Assembly (NCBI RefSeq): GCF_039939195.1
Contig: NZ_JBDUUH010000016.1
Span: forward strand, 67,471 to 131,470
Reading direction: 5' to 3'
DNA: 64,000 nucleotides
Source: Foliimonas ilicis
GTDB lineage: Bacteria > Pseudomonadota > Alphaproteobacteria > Rhizobiales > Rhizobiaceae
Shown here piece after piece: positions 54,844 through 63,378 of the stretch; positions within the stretch are counted from its first letter, which is position 1, and the number at the start of each line of letters is the position of its first letter. The translations under genes were made by a program, and so were the position numbers. The notes under the pieces were generated by a model, which did no database searches, had not been told where the DNA came from, and saw only the letters and a list, made by a program, of their open reading frames with translations.

Positions 54844-56049
54844 TCATGGCGAACACTCCGGGTTGCGCCAGGAGCGCGGCGGCGGTCCGCGCGGCTGTGG
54901 CCAGCGCAGGAAGATGCCGATGATGCTCATGTGCCCGCCGCAGCACGGACAAGGCGGACGGGTGTCGGGTGCCGCCGGTGCTTCCGGCTCCTCGGTGGCG
55001 GAGTGCGATGTGGGCGGCGCTCCGAGGAGTTCACGAATGCGCGCGAGACCCGCCTTGCGGTTTTGCCCGGTGAGGAAGCCGTAGTGCCGGATGCGATGAA
55101 AGCCGCGTGGCAGGGTGTGGAGAAGGAAGCGTCGGATGAACTCTCCGGCTTCGAGCGTCAGGGTGCGATGGCGGGCAGTGGCTTCGCGGCGATAGTCCTT
55201 GACGCGGAAGGTGACGCTCCTTCCGTCGAAGGCGATGATGCGCCGGGAGGAGATGGCGACCCGGTGGGTGTAGCGCGACAGGTAGGCGAGCACGGCCTTC
55301 GGCCCGGCAAAGGACGGCTTGGCGTAGACCACCCAGCGCTTCTTGCGCGCCGAAGCGAGATGGTGGGCGAAGGCTGTGGGCATGGCGAGATGGGCCAGGG
55401 TGCCGAAGAAGGCGAGCCTGCCGGCGTTGCGCAGAGCGATGAGCCCTTCGAGGAACAGGCGGCGAAACAGTGCGCCCAGCACACGCACCGGCAGCAGGAA
55501 GGCGGACGCGAGGAGACCCAGTGCGTTCCACCGTGCGAGATGCCGCCGCCCGGCACGATCATATGGAGGTGAGGATGGTGGGTCATCGCCGAGCCCCAGG
55601 TGTGAAGGACGGCGGTAAGGCCGATGCGGGCGCCGAGGTGCTTCGGGTCGGCGGCGATCTTCGTCATGGTCTCGGCGGCTGCCCTGAACAGGAGGTTGTA
55701 GATGGCAGCCTTGTTCTGGAGGGCGATCGTCGCGATCTCGGCGGGCAGCGTGAGACGACGTGGAAGTATCCGACAGGCAGAAGGTCGGCCTCGCGCTCGG
55801 CAAGCCAGTCGCGCGCCGTCGCACCCTGACATCGTGGACAGTGCCGATTACGACAGGAGTTATAGGCGACGCGCAGATGACCACATTCGTCACAGCCCTC
55901 GACATGGCCGCCGAGCGCGGCGGTGCGACAGTGCTCGATCGCCGACATGACCTTCAGTTCGGCCAGGCTCAGATGTCCGGCACGACAGGCACGACAGGCG
56001 CGCCAGGCTGGTCCGGCGAAGCGCAAGATGTCGGCGACCTCGATCGAGG
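54844..56049 (-). pseudogene. IS91-family (HUH, rolling-circle) transposase, two frameshifts
   Basis: Order on the minus strand: zinc-binding N-terminus (CRTAALGGHVEGCDECGHL, CRNRHCPRCQG), then LPAEIATIALQNKAAIYNLL and the HUH motif HHPHLHMIVPGGG in the next frame, then FLLPVRVLGALFRRLFLEG, LAYLSRYTHRVAISSRR and VKDYR in a third. Breaks lie near 55753 (HVV-TLPAE, one base missing) and near 55522-55527 (SSRP-AFLLP, one base missing). There is no separate start: the frame runs on from an integrase gene at its 5' side. Confidence 0.85.
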
Positions 56050-56896
56050 CCCGCACCGTGCGCGTGGCAACCTTGGCGTAGAGCGCTGTGGTGTCGAGCT
56101 TGGCGTGTCCCAGGAGAACCTGGATGACGCGAATGTCGACGCCGTCCTCCAGGAGATGGGTGGCGAAGGAATGGCGCAGCGTGTGGGGACCGACCCGCTT
56201 CGGGATGTCGGCTGCCCGCGCCGCCTCCACTACGATACGGTGAAGCTGTCGCGTGGAGATCGGCCGTGTCCAGCTCTGGCCGGGGAACAGCCAACCCTCG
56301 CGATTAAGAACGCCCTGCCGGCGGCCCTCGATCCACCACTGCCGCAGCAGGGCCAGGAGATCGACGGATAGCATGGCGTTGCGATCGCGCCCGCCCTTGC
56401 CGCGCTCAATGCGCAGAAGCATGCGGGTGGAATCGACGTGACCGACCTTCAGCGCTGCGACCTCGGCGACGCGAAGGCCCGCGCCGTAGGCGACCGACAG
56501 CGCCGACAGGTGTTTGAGGCAGACCGTGGCACCGAGCAAGCGGCGCACTTCGTCCGGGCTCAGGACGTCAGGCAGGCTACGAGGATAACGACGCCGCACC
56601 AGCCTACGAGCGAGATCAGGTCGGTCAATCGTATGAACGAAGAAGAAGCGCAGCGCCGAAACGATGGCGTTCATCGTCGGCACGCCGAGGCCGGCTTCCT
56701 GTTGGGCCATCTGGAAGCGATGCAGATCATCGACGGTCGCCGTGTCGGGCGGCCGCCCCAAAAATGATGCCAGGCGGCCGACGTGGCGCATATAGTTGCG
56801 CTGCGTCTCGGCCGAGAACCGGCGCATGGTCATGTTCTCGATCAGGCGTTGGCGCAGAGGGCTGATCGATGTGGCGGGAATAGATAGGGTGTTCAT
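56050..56896 (-). CDS. Tyrosine recombinase (XerC/phage-type), fused in frame to the IS91 transposase
   Basis: About 282 residues with a SAM-like N-terminal core-binding domain and the catalytic set Arg142 (GAGLRVAEV), Lys167 (RGKGGRDR), His238 and Arg241 (PHTLRHSF), His264 (LLGHAKL) and Tyr273 (TALYAKV). After TRTVR the frame enters IS91 transposase sequence (SIEVADILRFAGPAW) with no stop, so the normal end of the integrase and the start of the transposase are missing. ATG at 56896 follows GGAGCCC. Such integrases normally travel next to IS91-type transposases in rhizobia. All catalytic residues are present. Confidence 0.85.
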
Positions 56897-57124
56897 CACA
56901 GGGCTCCATTCGGTGAAGGGAGCCAGGATCTTCCGCCCGCACAGGGCGACGCTCAATCAGCGCACCGCGCTCGTGTCAGTTCGTATACCGTGAAGCTGCC
57001 GCCCATCCCGCGCCAGCGGGTTCGTTCGCCCACCCCGTTTCTGCCATTTCCTATCCGGCAAACAACGCGATCAAAATGCCGCTATTGGGTAAGCGTTTAC
57101 AACCTTGGCGGGGGTTCCAGTCGG

Positions 57125-57258
57125 CCCGACGGAAAACATGTGTTTTCCGCACCGCTCCTTCAATCGCCCATGTCACCTGTGGATTGCCGAATAACGTTCG
57201 GAAAACCCTGCCGGAAACAGGTATTGTACGGAAACGTCCGATTCGAGGTTTTCCGTAC
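57125..57258. promoter_or_regulatory. Probable res site and promoter of the resolvase gene
   Basis: Contains several related inverted half-sites. TGTACGGAAA and TTTTCCGTACA flank 15 bases just before the ATG. GGAAAACA-TG-TGTTTTCC is at 57131-57148, and CGTTCGGAAAACC lies between. Repeated dimer-binding sites directly upstream of a tnpR gene are the hallmark of Tn3-family res. Confidence 0.7.
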
Positions 57259-57879
57259 ATGCTCATTGGCTACATGCGCGTCTCATCAACCGACGACCGG
57301 CAATCGGTCGATCTGCAACGCGATGCGCTGACCGCGGCAGGCGTCGATGAGCGGCATCTTCATCAGGACAAGGGATCCGGTACTCGAGACGACCGGCCCG
57401 GCCTGAAGGCGTGCCTTGAGGACCTGCGCAGCGGAGATTGCCTCGTCGTCTGGAAGCTGGATCGGCTCGGCCGCTCGCTTCCACACCTGTTGTCGATCGT
57501 CGCTGACCTCAAGAAGCGCGGAGTAGCGTTCCGGTCCCTGACCGAGCAAATGGACACGACCACGCCGCACGGCGAGCTCCTGTTTGCGATCTTCGGGGCT
57601 CTGGCGCAGTACGAGCGTTCTCTCACCCGCGAGCGCGTCGTCGCGGGCCTGGCCGCAGCGAAGCGGAGAGGGCGGCATGGAGGACGCCCGCAGGCGCTCG
57701 ATCAGGAGAAGATCGATCAAATCGTCGCGGCGCTCGATGCCGGCGTCAGCAAGGCGGCGGTCTGCCGGACCTTTTCCGTCGCCCGATCGACGTTGCTGGA
57801 CACGCTCGCCCGGATCGGCTGGACGGCTCCGGCGATGAAACCGGCTGCGTCCACGAAGCGGGGGAGGGCGGACGCATGA
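57259..57879 (+). CDS. tnpR: Serine resolvase (Tn3 family)
   Basis: Intact 206-residue serine recombinase: IGYMRVSSTDDRQSVDLQRD with the catalytic Ser, VVWKLDRLGRSLPHLLSIV, TTPHGELLFAIFGALAQYER and a C-terminal helix-turn-helix (VSKAAVCRTFSVARSTLLDTL). It should resolve cointegrates at the res site just upstream. No tnpA lies next to it; the Tn3 transposases here are far away, so it belongs to a third, truncated element. It overlaps the next gene by four bases (ATGA). Confidence 0.92.
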   Translation: MLIGYMRVSSTDDRQSVDLQRDALTAAGVDERHLHQDKGSGTRDDRPGLKACLEDLRSGDCLVVWKLDRLGRSLPHLLSIVADLKKRGVAFRSLTEQMDTTTPHGELLFAIFGALAQYERSLTRERVVAGLAAAKRRGRHGGRPQALDQEKIDQIVAALDAGVSKAAVCRTFSVARSTLLDTLARIGWTAPAMKPAASTKRGRADA

Positions 57880-58883
57880 AAGCCTCATCCACCCAGTTCG
57901 ACCTTTTCGATGAAGCGCCCGGCTACAGGGAAGTCCCGCGCCCTTTACCCAGGAGGCGGGGAGGTGCCCCGGCGCCCATCCCTGCCGTCTGGGATGATGA
58001 GGCGGCCGCGCAGCGTCTGGAAGAGAGCGGGCGATACAGGATCCTGCGCAGGCTTGTCCCCCGTCCCGTCGTGCCTCGTGAAGAGAGCGCGTTTCCATGT
58101 CTCGCCGTTCTGGTCGATACGGAAACGACGGGGCTTCAGCACGTCCGCGACGAGGTGATCGAGATCGGTGCGGTCGCCTTCACATATAATAATGGCGGCG
58201 AAGTCGGCGATGTGGTCGGAATCTACAGCGGCCTGCGCCAGCCGGCCGGTCCGATCCCACCAGAGATCACGCGCCTGACAGGCATCACGGATGAGATGGT
58301 CGCCGGGCAGGAAATCGACATTGCCGCTCTCGATGCGCTGGTCGAGCCGGCCGACCTCGTGATCGCGCACAATGCCGCGTTCGATCGGCCATTTTGCGAA
58401 AAACTTTCGCCGTCCTTCGTGCCAAAGGCTTGGGCCTGCTCCGTCTCGGAAATCCGGTGGGCGGATATTGGCTTCGAGGGCAACAAGCTGGGTTATCTCG
58501 TCGGACAGTCAGGGCTCTTCCACGAGGGACATCGCGCCACTGATGATTGCCATGCGCTTCTCGAGGTGCTGGCGCGGCCGGCGGGCGAGGGGAGAGCGGT
58601 CCCTTTTGCCGAGTTGCTCCGGTCAAGCCGGCGCGGCAGGGTGCGAATCTTCGCCGAGAACTCACCTTTCGATATGAAGGATCACCTGAAAGCGCGCGGC
58701 TATCGTTGGTCGGATGGCAGCGACGGGCGGCCGAAAGCATGGTGGATCGAGATCGACGACGAGCTCTGCGACGACGAGCTCTGCGACGACGAGCTCCGCT
58801 ATCTCCGCATGGACATTTATCGATGGGACGAGGCCGAGCCGTTGACAATGCGGCTGACCGCACACGATCGGTTCCGGGCTTGA
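57876..58883 (+). CDS. DEDDh 3'-5' exonuclease (DnaQ-like)
   Basis: 335-residue protein with a DnaQ-type exonuclease domain, about residues 85-245: LVDTETTGL (Exo I Asp and Glu), VIAHNAAFDRPF (Exo II) and HRATDDCHALLEVL (Exo III, DEDDh type). About 80 N-terminal residues start with TQFDLFDEAPG, and a C-terminal part (DMKDHLKARGYRWSDGSDG) resembles the helper module seen in DnaQ-like accessory proteins. A 15-bp unit is repeated three times near the end, giving repeated DELCD. Overlap with tnpR shows it is a passenger expressed with the resolvase. Confidence 0.85.
   Translation: MKASSTQFDLFDEAPGYREVPRPLPRRRGGAPAPIPAVWDDEAAAQRLEESGRYRILRRLVPRPVVPREESAFPCLAVLVDTETTGLQHVRDEVIEIGAVAFTYNNGGEVGDVVGIYSGLRQPAGPIPPEITRLTGITDEMVAGQEIDIAALDALVEPADLVIAHNAAFDRPFCEKLSPSFVPKAWACSVSEIRWADIGFEGNKLGYLVGQSGLFHEGHRATDDCHALLEVLARPAGEGRAVPFAELLRSSRRGRVRIFAENSPFDMKDHLKARGYRWSDGSDGRPKAWWIEIDDELCDDELCDDELRYLRMDIYRWDEAEPLTMRLTAHDRFRA
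58756..58800 (+). repeat. Three tandem 15-bp units inside the exonuclease gene
   Basis: GACGACGAGCTCTGC is repeated in frame three times (last unit one base different), encoding an acidic DELCDDELCDDELR run. Being a multiple of three, unit number could change without a frameshift. Confidence 0.8.
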
Positions 58884-58928
58884 TGGAGGTACGGGGTTCC
58901 ATTCAATGAAAGCGACTTTCTCCAGAAC

Positions 58929-59472
58929 TTGGCTCACAACCGCAACATGATCCGGGATTTAATCAGCTCCATCACGTCTGCCTTCTATGGGTCGACTATC
59001 TTCGCGCGGAAACAGAAAAGGAAAAACCAGGCGCTTCTTTACGAGGCCGCCGCCCACATCCTCGTGTTGCACAGACGCGGAGAAGAGGGCGAGGAGGTTT
59101 TCACGCAGGTATGGCAGGCAATCCGACGCCGTGCGCATGGAAGAGCCTATATCGATACCGAGGGGAGGCCAGAACTACGTAGAGGCGACGGACGATTGCC
59201 GGCTCGCCACCTACAGGTCCCTCGCGAATAGGAAAATCCCGGTGCGGGACGGCATCTGGAAGGGCAGGGACGGTATGGAGGTCGAGGTGTACCGCGCCAA
59301 GGAGTTTGACGGACTTCTATGCGTGTGGGCGACCAACACAGCACTGGCCAGCGTTTCGACCAAAGCCCAGGCGGAGGCCGCTGAGTGGAATGGTCATCTT
59401 CCATGCGACTCCGGCATAATGCGCGATCTGGGGCCGTGGGACTATGTGGGGCAAAGCCCGTCGCGTCCGTGA
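58929..59472 (+). pseudogene. Hypothetical gene, probably frameshifted near 59165
   Basis: The first part reads well in one frame (LISSITSAFYGSTIFARKQK, LLYEAAAHILVLHRRGEEG) and the second in another (YVEATDDCRLATYRSLANRK, MEVEVYRAKEFDGLLCVWAT, ending DLGPWDYVGQSPSRP). Joined near 59165 they would make a protein of about 180 residues. No family recognised. It follows the exonuclease gene and may be part of the same passenger segment. Confidence 0.4.
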
Positions 59473-59537
59473 GGCGCCCAAAATTCCGCCTTGCGCGTTT
59501 GTCGTCGCAGTTCCTCAAGGCGAGGCCGGGAAGGCTC

Positions 59538-59753
59538 CTAGCGTGGCTCCCCGTTGGCGGCATCGTCGTCGGGCAATTGCGCCAGGCCTTTGATCGCCAT
59601 GTTGATCCTGTCAATTCGGAAGGCGCTGTCAGCGAACCACAACTCGATCTCGGCCGGGTCAAGGCTGTCGACCAAAGCCGTCGTCGGAACTGCGCAGCCC
59701 GACTCCCGGATCGTCGTGATGTTATGCTGGTAGCGGCGAATCCGTTCTTCCAT
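59538..59753 (-). CDS. Hypothetical small protein
   Basis: 71 codons from the ATG at 59753 (EERIRRYQHNITTIRESGCA, DPAEIELWFADSAFRIDRIN). Composition is protein-like. A longer form would need a TTG at 59867 that lies in the control region of the opposite antitoxin gene. No family recognised, no clear ribosome-binding site. Confidence 0.4.
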   Translation of the reverse strand: MEERIRRYQHNITTIRESGCAVPTTALVDSLDPAEIELWFADSAFRIDRINMAIKGLAQLPDDDAANGEPR

Positions 59754-59856
59754 CGGAAGCCCCGGACCGTGCTTCAGCAGCTTCTCCTTCGGCCAACTTG
59801 GCACCTCTCCGCTGCGTGCATAGGGCACTTTACTCCGTACGCTATCCCGATTATAT

Positions 59857-59874
59857 ATTCTCCACAAGGAGAAT
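59857..59874. promoter_or_regulatory. Inverted repeat over the antitoxin ribosome-binding site
   Basis: ATTCTCC-ACAA-GGAGAAT, perfect seven-base arms. The right arm is the Shine-Dalgarno sequence of the antitoxin gene. It may be an operator for the antitoxin or an RNA hairpin that masks translation start. Confidence 0.55.
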
Positions 59875-59878
59875 GATT

Positions 59879-60508
59879 ATGGTGCACGCACTTCGGGAGT
59901 ACACCCCCGCCGAGGCCGCTGCGGTGAGCGGGATCGCCGTCAAGTCGGTTCACAACGCTATCGACAAGCGGATTATCTCAAAGCGTGACGCCCGCGCCGG
60001 CGGGCGTTCACTTACCGACGACGATCTACTGCGCCTCAAGCTTTGGTACGGAGTCGGTTCTATACTCACGGCCGAACGCAGGAAGCGGCTTTTCGAGGCC
60101 ATCGCAGACAATCCGGCGGCAGAGACGGTGCGCGCCGACGATTACCTGATCGTGGACGTAGCTCGGGCAAGGGAGCAGCTCGCTGGCCGGGCCGACGCTC
60201 TTCGAGAAGCGGGGGCTGTGATCCGAAGCGTCAAGGGCGTTTCCGGCGGAGAGCCAGTGTTCAAAGGCACGCGTGTCCCGGTCCGCGCGATTGCCAGTAT
60301 GCGGTCGCAGGGCGCAAGCGCCGAGGAAATCCTTGAAGGCTATCCGTCTTTGACGGCTCGCATGATTGATCTGGCCGAGATTTGGACCGCTGCACACCCC
60401 GCTCGAGGTCGTCCGAAGACGTTGGCGGAACATGGCTTGCCAATGAAATCGACCAAGACGATTCCGCTCAAAGGCACGTCATCTGGTCGGTCTGGCGAAA
60501 TTTCGTGA
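59879..60508 (+). CDS. DUF433-type antitoxin (module 1)
   Basis: 209-residue protein with an N-terminal MerR-like helix-turn-helix (YTPAEAAAVSGIAVKSVHNAI) and a C-terminal DUF433 domain (VSGGEPVFKGTRVPVRAIA, SAEEILEGYPSLTARMIDLA). DUF433 proteins pair with DUF5615 PIN-like toxins. Start at 59879 sits seven bases after AAGGAG. Its TGA overlaps the toxin GTG by four bases. The DNA-binding end suggests self-regulation through the nearby inverted repeat. Confidence 0.85.
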   Translation: MVHALREYTPAEAAAVSGIAVKSVHNAIDKRIISKRDARAGGRSLTDDDLLRLKLWYGVGSILTAERRKRLFEAIADNPAAETVRADDYLIVDVARAREQLAGRADALREAGAVIRSVKGVSGGEPVFKGTRVPVRAIASMRSQGASAEEILEGYPSLTARMIDLAEIWTAAHPARGRPKTLAEHGLPMKSTKTIPLKGTSSGRSGEIS

Positions 60509-60885
60509 AGTTCCTCATCGACGAGTGCCTCCACACGACACTAGTGGCCGTGGCGCAAGACCGCGGCCACGAATGCTCGCATGTAAACTGGCTTGGACTG
60601 AGCGGCGAGACCGATTGGGGCCTGATGCCTCGAATCGTCGACGAGAGTTTCACATTCGTCACAAACAACGCTCGCGATTTCCGGAAACTCTACGCCAAGG
60701 AGGAATTGCACGCCGGGCTGGTCATAATCGTGCCGCAAGTGCTTCCGGCGCTCCAGCGAGAGCTATTCGAAGCTGTGTTGGCGGATCTGAGCCCTGACGA
60801 AGAACTCCTCAATGAGGTCATAGAGATCACGATGGATGGAGACATCGCTGCAATAACCCGTTACACATTTCCGGATATCGAATAA
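60505..60885 (+). CDS. DUF5615 PIN-like toxin (module 1)
   Basis: 126-residue PIN-like protein: KFLIDECLHTTLVAVAQDRG with the leading acidic residues, WGLMPRIVDESFTFVTNNAR, then DFRKLYAKEELHAGLVIIVP. The D..E near the N-terminus and the TNNARDF patch are the family's putative metal site, so an RNase role is likely. Start is a GTG overlapping the antitoxin stop. Intact, unlike its relative at 63375. Confidence 0.85.
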   Translation: MKFLIDECLHTTLVAVAQDRGHECSHVNWLGLSGETDWGLMPRIVDESFTFVTNNARDFRKLYAKEELHAGLVIIVPQVLPALQRELFEAVLADLSPDEELLNEVIEITMDGDIAAITRYTFPDIE

Positions 60886-60893
60886 GGAAATTA

Positions 60894-60912
60894 TATCAAT
60901 AAGTTAGTTCCA
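60894..60912 (+). repeat. Shared 19-bp box after toxin-antitoxin module 1
   Basis: TATCAATAAGTTAGTTCCA, nine bases after the toxin stop. It matches 63823-63841 after module 2 at 18 of 19 positions, and weaker similarity continues beyond. Both modules may have been copied as a unit with this 3' flank. Confidence 0.6.
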
Positions 60913-61003
60913 CATAAACCTTATGCGACTCGAATTTTCAGGTTGAGCGGCTCTCCTATAAGAGCCGACTGCGATTGGCCACGACGACATTAAATAGCGC
61001 GGG

Positions 61004-61984
61004 CTACCCGATTTTTACGACGAGCTTACCGAAATGCCCCGCCTCCCGAAGTGAGTTGTAGGCGGCTTCAGCTTCAGCGAATGGGAAGACCCGATCGACC
61101 TGCGGCTTGATGCCTGTTTTCACCAGAGCGGCGAGTGTCGCGACCGGCCCGACATAGATCCCTTGCAGCGTAATCCTCTTTTCCAGGATTGCCGCTGTAT
61201 CAACATGACCGTCAAAGCCAGTCAGCACGCCCATGAGAGAAATACGCCCATCGAACCGGGTCGCCTTGAGGGTCTGGCTTAGCGTGGCAGGGCCTGCTAC
61301 ATCCACCGCTAGGTCAGCGCCGACACCATCAGTCAGACGGAGCACTTCGTCCTCCCAGGCCGTCGTGCGGCGATAGTTGATCACATCATCCGCCCCGAGT
61401 GCGCGAGCACGCTCAAGCTTTTCGTCGGAGCTGGAGGTGATGATGACACGGGCGCCAGCTATTTTTGCGAGCTGAAGGGCGAAGATCGAGACGCCACCCG
61501 TTCCGAGCAGGAGGACGGTTTCACTTGGCTGCAATGACCGCCGCTCGAACAGGGCCGAAAACGCGGTCACCCCGGCGCATGGCAAGGTCGCTGCCTCTTC
61601 GAACGTCATGCCAGCGGGAATCCGCACAATACTGTTCGAGGGGACGACGATGCGTTCCCTCAGCACGCCGTCCATCTGGCCACCGAGGCTTGTGGCCTTC
61701 TTGGCGGGGGTGATCGGGCCTTCCACCCATCCGGGCATGAAGCCGATCACGACGCGATCGCCAGCCTTCCAGGCTCCTACGCCTTCGCCAACGGCCGATA
61801 CAATGCCCGCACCGTCAGAGAGCGGAACAACGTCCTTGAAGTTCTTGGCAATAACCATATCCCGGTAGTTCAGCGATGCAGCCCGGAGATCGACGGCGAC
61901 TTCACCTTTCTCCGGTGGGCACACGTCGCCCTGAGTGAGTTTGAGGCGAGGGTTTTCGTTTCCGGTCAGAATGTATCGCTGCAT
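61004..61984 (-). CDS. Zinc-independent NAD(P)-dependent alcohol dehydrogenase / quinone oxidoreductase
   Basis: 326-residue medium-chain dehydrogenase: RAASLNYRDMVIAK in place of the zinc Cys motif, AGIVSAVGEGV, CAGVTAFSALFE and the nucleotide loop LLLGTGGVSIFALQLA. The lack of the catalytic Cys and of the structural four-Cys loop places it with the quinone oxidoreductase-like group. It is divergent from an HxlR regulator gene with operator-like repeats between, a common pair for quinone or aldehyde stress response. Confidence 0.9.
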   Translation of the reverse strand: MQRYILTGNENPRLKLTQGDVCPPEKGEVAVDLRAASLNYRDMVIAKNFKDVVPLSDGAGIVSAVGEGVGAWKAGDRVVIGFMPGWVEGPITPAKKATSLGGQMDGVLRERIVVPSNSIVRIPAGMTFEEAATLPCAGVTAFSALFERRSLQPSETVLLLGTGGVSIFALQLAKIAGARVIITSSSDEKLERARALGADDVINYRRTTAWEDEVLRLTDGVGADLAVDVAGPATLSQTLKATRFDGRISLMGVLTGFDGHVDTAAILEKRITLQGIYVGPVATLAALVKTGIKPQVDRVFPFAEAEAAYNSLREAGHFGKLVVKIG

Positions 61985-62058
61985 GCGGAATGTCTCCTTT
62001 TCAGAGACCCACCATAGGGCTATAAGTCATGTGTATGAAGTACACACAAATTAAGCAT

Positions 62059-62080
62059 GTAGTATCATGAATGATAGTAC
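62059..62080. promoter_or_regulatory. Operator-like inverted repeat between the dehydrogenase and HxlR genes
   Basis: GTAGTATCAT-GA-ATGATAGTAC, arms matching at nine of ten positions. The right arm contains the HxlR start codon. A second symmetric element, GTGT...ACAC, lies just left near 62030-62046. Together they fit repression of both divergent genes by an HxlR dimer. Confidence 0.6.
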
Positions 62081-62427
62081 CCCCCATCAAGCGCACACGC
62101 CGGCGCGCTGACAAGACCGGTTGTGCAGTCGAGGCAACCCTGTCGGTTATCGGAGGCATCTGGAAGCCGGTGATCCTGTTTCACCTGCTGGAAGGAAAGC
62201 TGCGCTTCAATGCGCTCTGTCGGCTTGTTCCCGCCGCTACCCCGCGCATGATGACATTGCAGTTGCGCGAACTGGAAGCGGATGGGGTCATCAACCGGAT
62301 CGTCTACCCGGAGGTGCCGCCAAAGGTGGAATATGAACTCACCGCGTCCGGCGTTTCCCTTGCCCCCGTCTTGATAGCAATGCGCGATTGGGGGGAGCGA
62401 CTTCAACGGAACGAGGAAAGCGCATAG
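62071..62427 (+). CDS. HxlR-family transcriptional regulator
   Basis: 118-residue winged-helix regulator: CAVEATLSVIGGIWKPVILF, LLEGKLRFNALCRLVPAATP, RMMTLQLRELEADGVINRIV and VEYELTASGVSLAPVL follow the family closely. The single Cys near the N-terminus (TGCAVE) is where HxlR/QorR-type members sense quinones, aldehydes or oxidants. No good ribosome-binding site precedes the ATG, which lies inside its probable operator. It likely represses itself and the dehydrogenase. Confidence 0.9.
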   Translation: MIVPPIKRTRRRADKTGCAVEATLSVIGGIWKPVILFHLLEGKLRFNALCRLVPAATPRMMTLQLRELEADGVINRIVYPEVPPKVEYELTASGVSLAPVLIAMRDWGERLQRNEESA

Positions 62428-62724
62428 TTCGATCAACGTCGCATTGAAGGTAGATATCAAGGTCCGTTTATACGTCCTCAAGTGCATTTCGCGCCCAGCG
62501 CGACCCTTATTTATAACGCAGACTTTTGGGCAAACGCCGTTTCCACCTTTGTCCAAGTGGCAATTCTTCGGCAAGTCTCTTGCACCGGCGAGCATGTCGA
62601 GCCGGGGTCTGTTCCGCCGCCAGAGGCGAGGATGCGCCGCCTGTCGGAAACAGCCCCTCTTGTAAAATGGAGCGCACAATTATATGTTCCGGCCTATCGG
62701 AAGATTTAATTTGGAGCACCTGAC
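62428..62724. promoter_or_regulatory. Intergenic region before toxin-antitoxin module 2
   Basis: About 300 bases, no gene seen. Near its right end TTCCG-N6-CGGAA (62687-62702) follows ATTATATG, like the ATTATATA plus inverted repeat that precedes module 1, so it is the probable promoter/operator. GGAG lies nine bases before the antitoxin ATG. Confidence 0.45.
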
Positions 62725-63378
62725 ATGCTTGCAGTTGCGGAAATGCTCAAGGCAACCGAGGCCGCCGTGGTCTCGCGTGTGAGTCTGCGCGACGTCAACC
62801 GCGCCATCGACGAGCGCATTCTGCCGGAAGCCTTCGTATCGGTCGACAACGGCCGGCACGTCCTGGCCGGCGCCTGCTCGTTCATCAGCTTTTACTTCGA
62901 GACGGCAAAGCGCCTGACCTCGGAGGAGCGACTATTCGCGATCAGGGCTGTCGGACCGAAGCTCACGCGCTCACGTGGGCTCGCATGGGCTGCGTTACTG
63001 CGAGAGGACTGGACGGTGCGCGACGAGTTTCTCACGATCGATCTCGGTCCGTTCCTCAAGGGCACGAGTGACCGCATGTCCGATCTCGAGGCTTCCCGGG
63101 AGATGGTTACGTCCTCGCACGATGTGCTTGGCGGAACGCCCGTTATCCGTGGCACGCGCGTACCGGTTTATGACGTCGCCGCATCGGTTGCCTCTGGCCA
63201 TCCGATCGAGCGGATCCTTGAGGCTTATCCGAGCATCGATGCCGAAAAGGTCCGGCTGGCGGGCATCTACGCCGAAGCTAACCCGTTACGTGGGCGTCCT
63301 CGTGCCGCCGGCGATCTCCCCGAAGGCTCCATCATCGTCAGCGACCGCCGCGTTCCACGCCTCAGGAAGGCAGGGTGA
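62725..63378 (+). CDS. DUF433-type antitoxin (module 2)
   Basis: 217-residue relative of the module 1 antitoxin. The N-terminal helix-turn-helix is ATEAAVVSRVSLRDVNRAID; the C-terminal DUF433 domain has LGGTPVIRGTRVPVYDVAAS, ERILEAYPSIDAEKVRLAGI and NPLRGRPR. Sequence identity with module 1 is low outside the DUF433 motifs. The stop overlaps the toxin GTG by four bases as in module 1. It is intact although its toxin is damaged. Confidence 0.85.
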   Translation: MLAVAEMLKATEAAVVSRVSLRDVNRAIDERILPEAFVSVDNGRHVLAGACSFISFYFETAKRLTSEERLFAIRAVGPKLTRSRGLAWAALLREDWTVRDEFLTIDLGPFLKGTSDRMSDLEASREMVTSSHDVLGGTPVIRGTRVPVYDVAASVASGHPIERILEAYPSIDAEKVRLAGIYAEANPLRGRPRAAGDLPEGSIIVSDRRVPRLRKAG

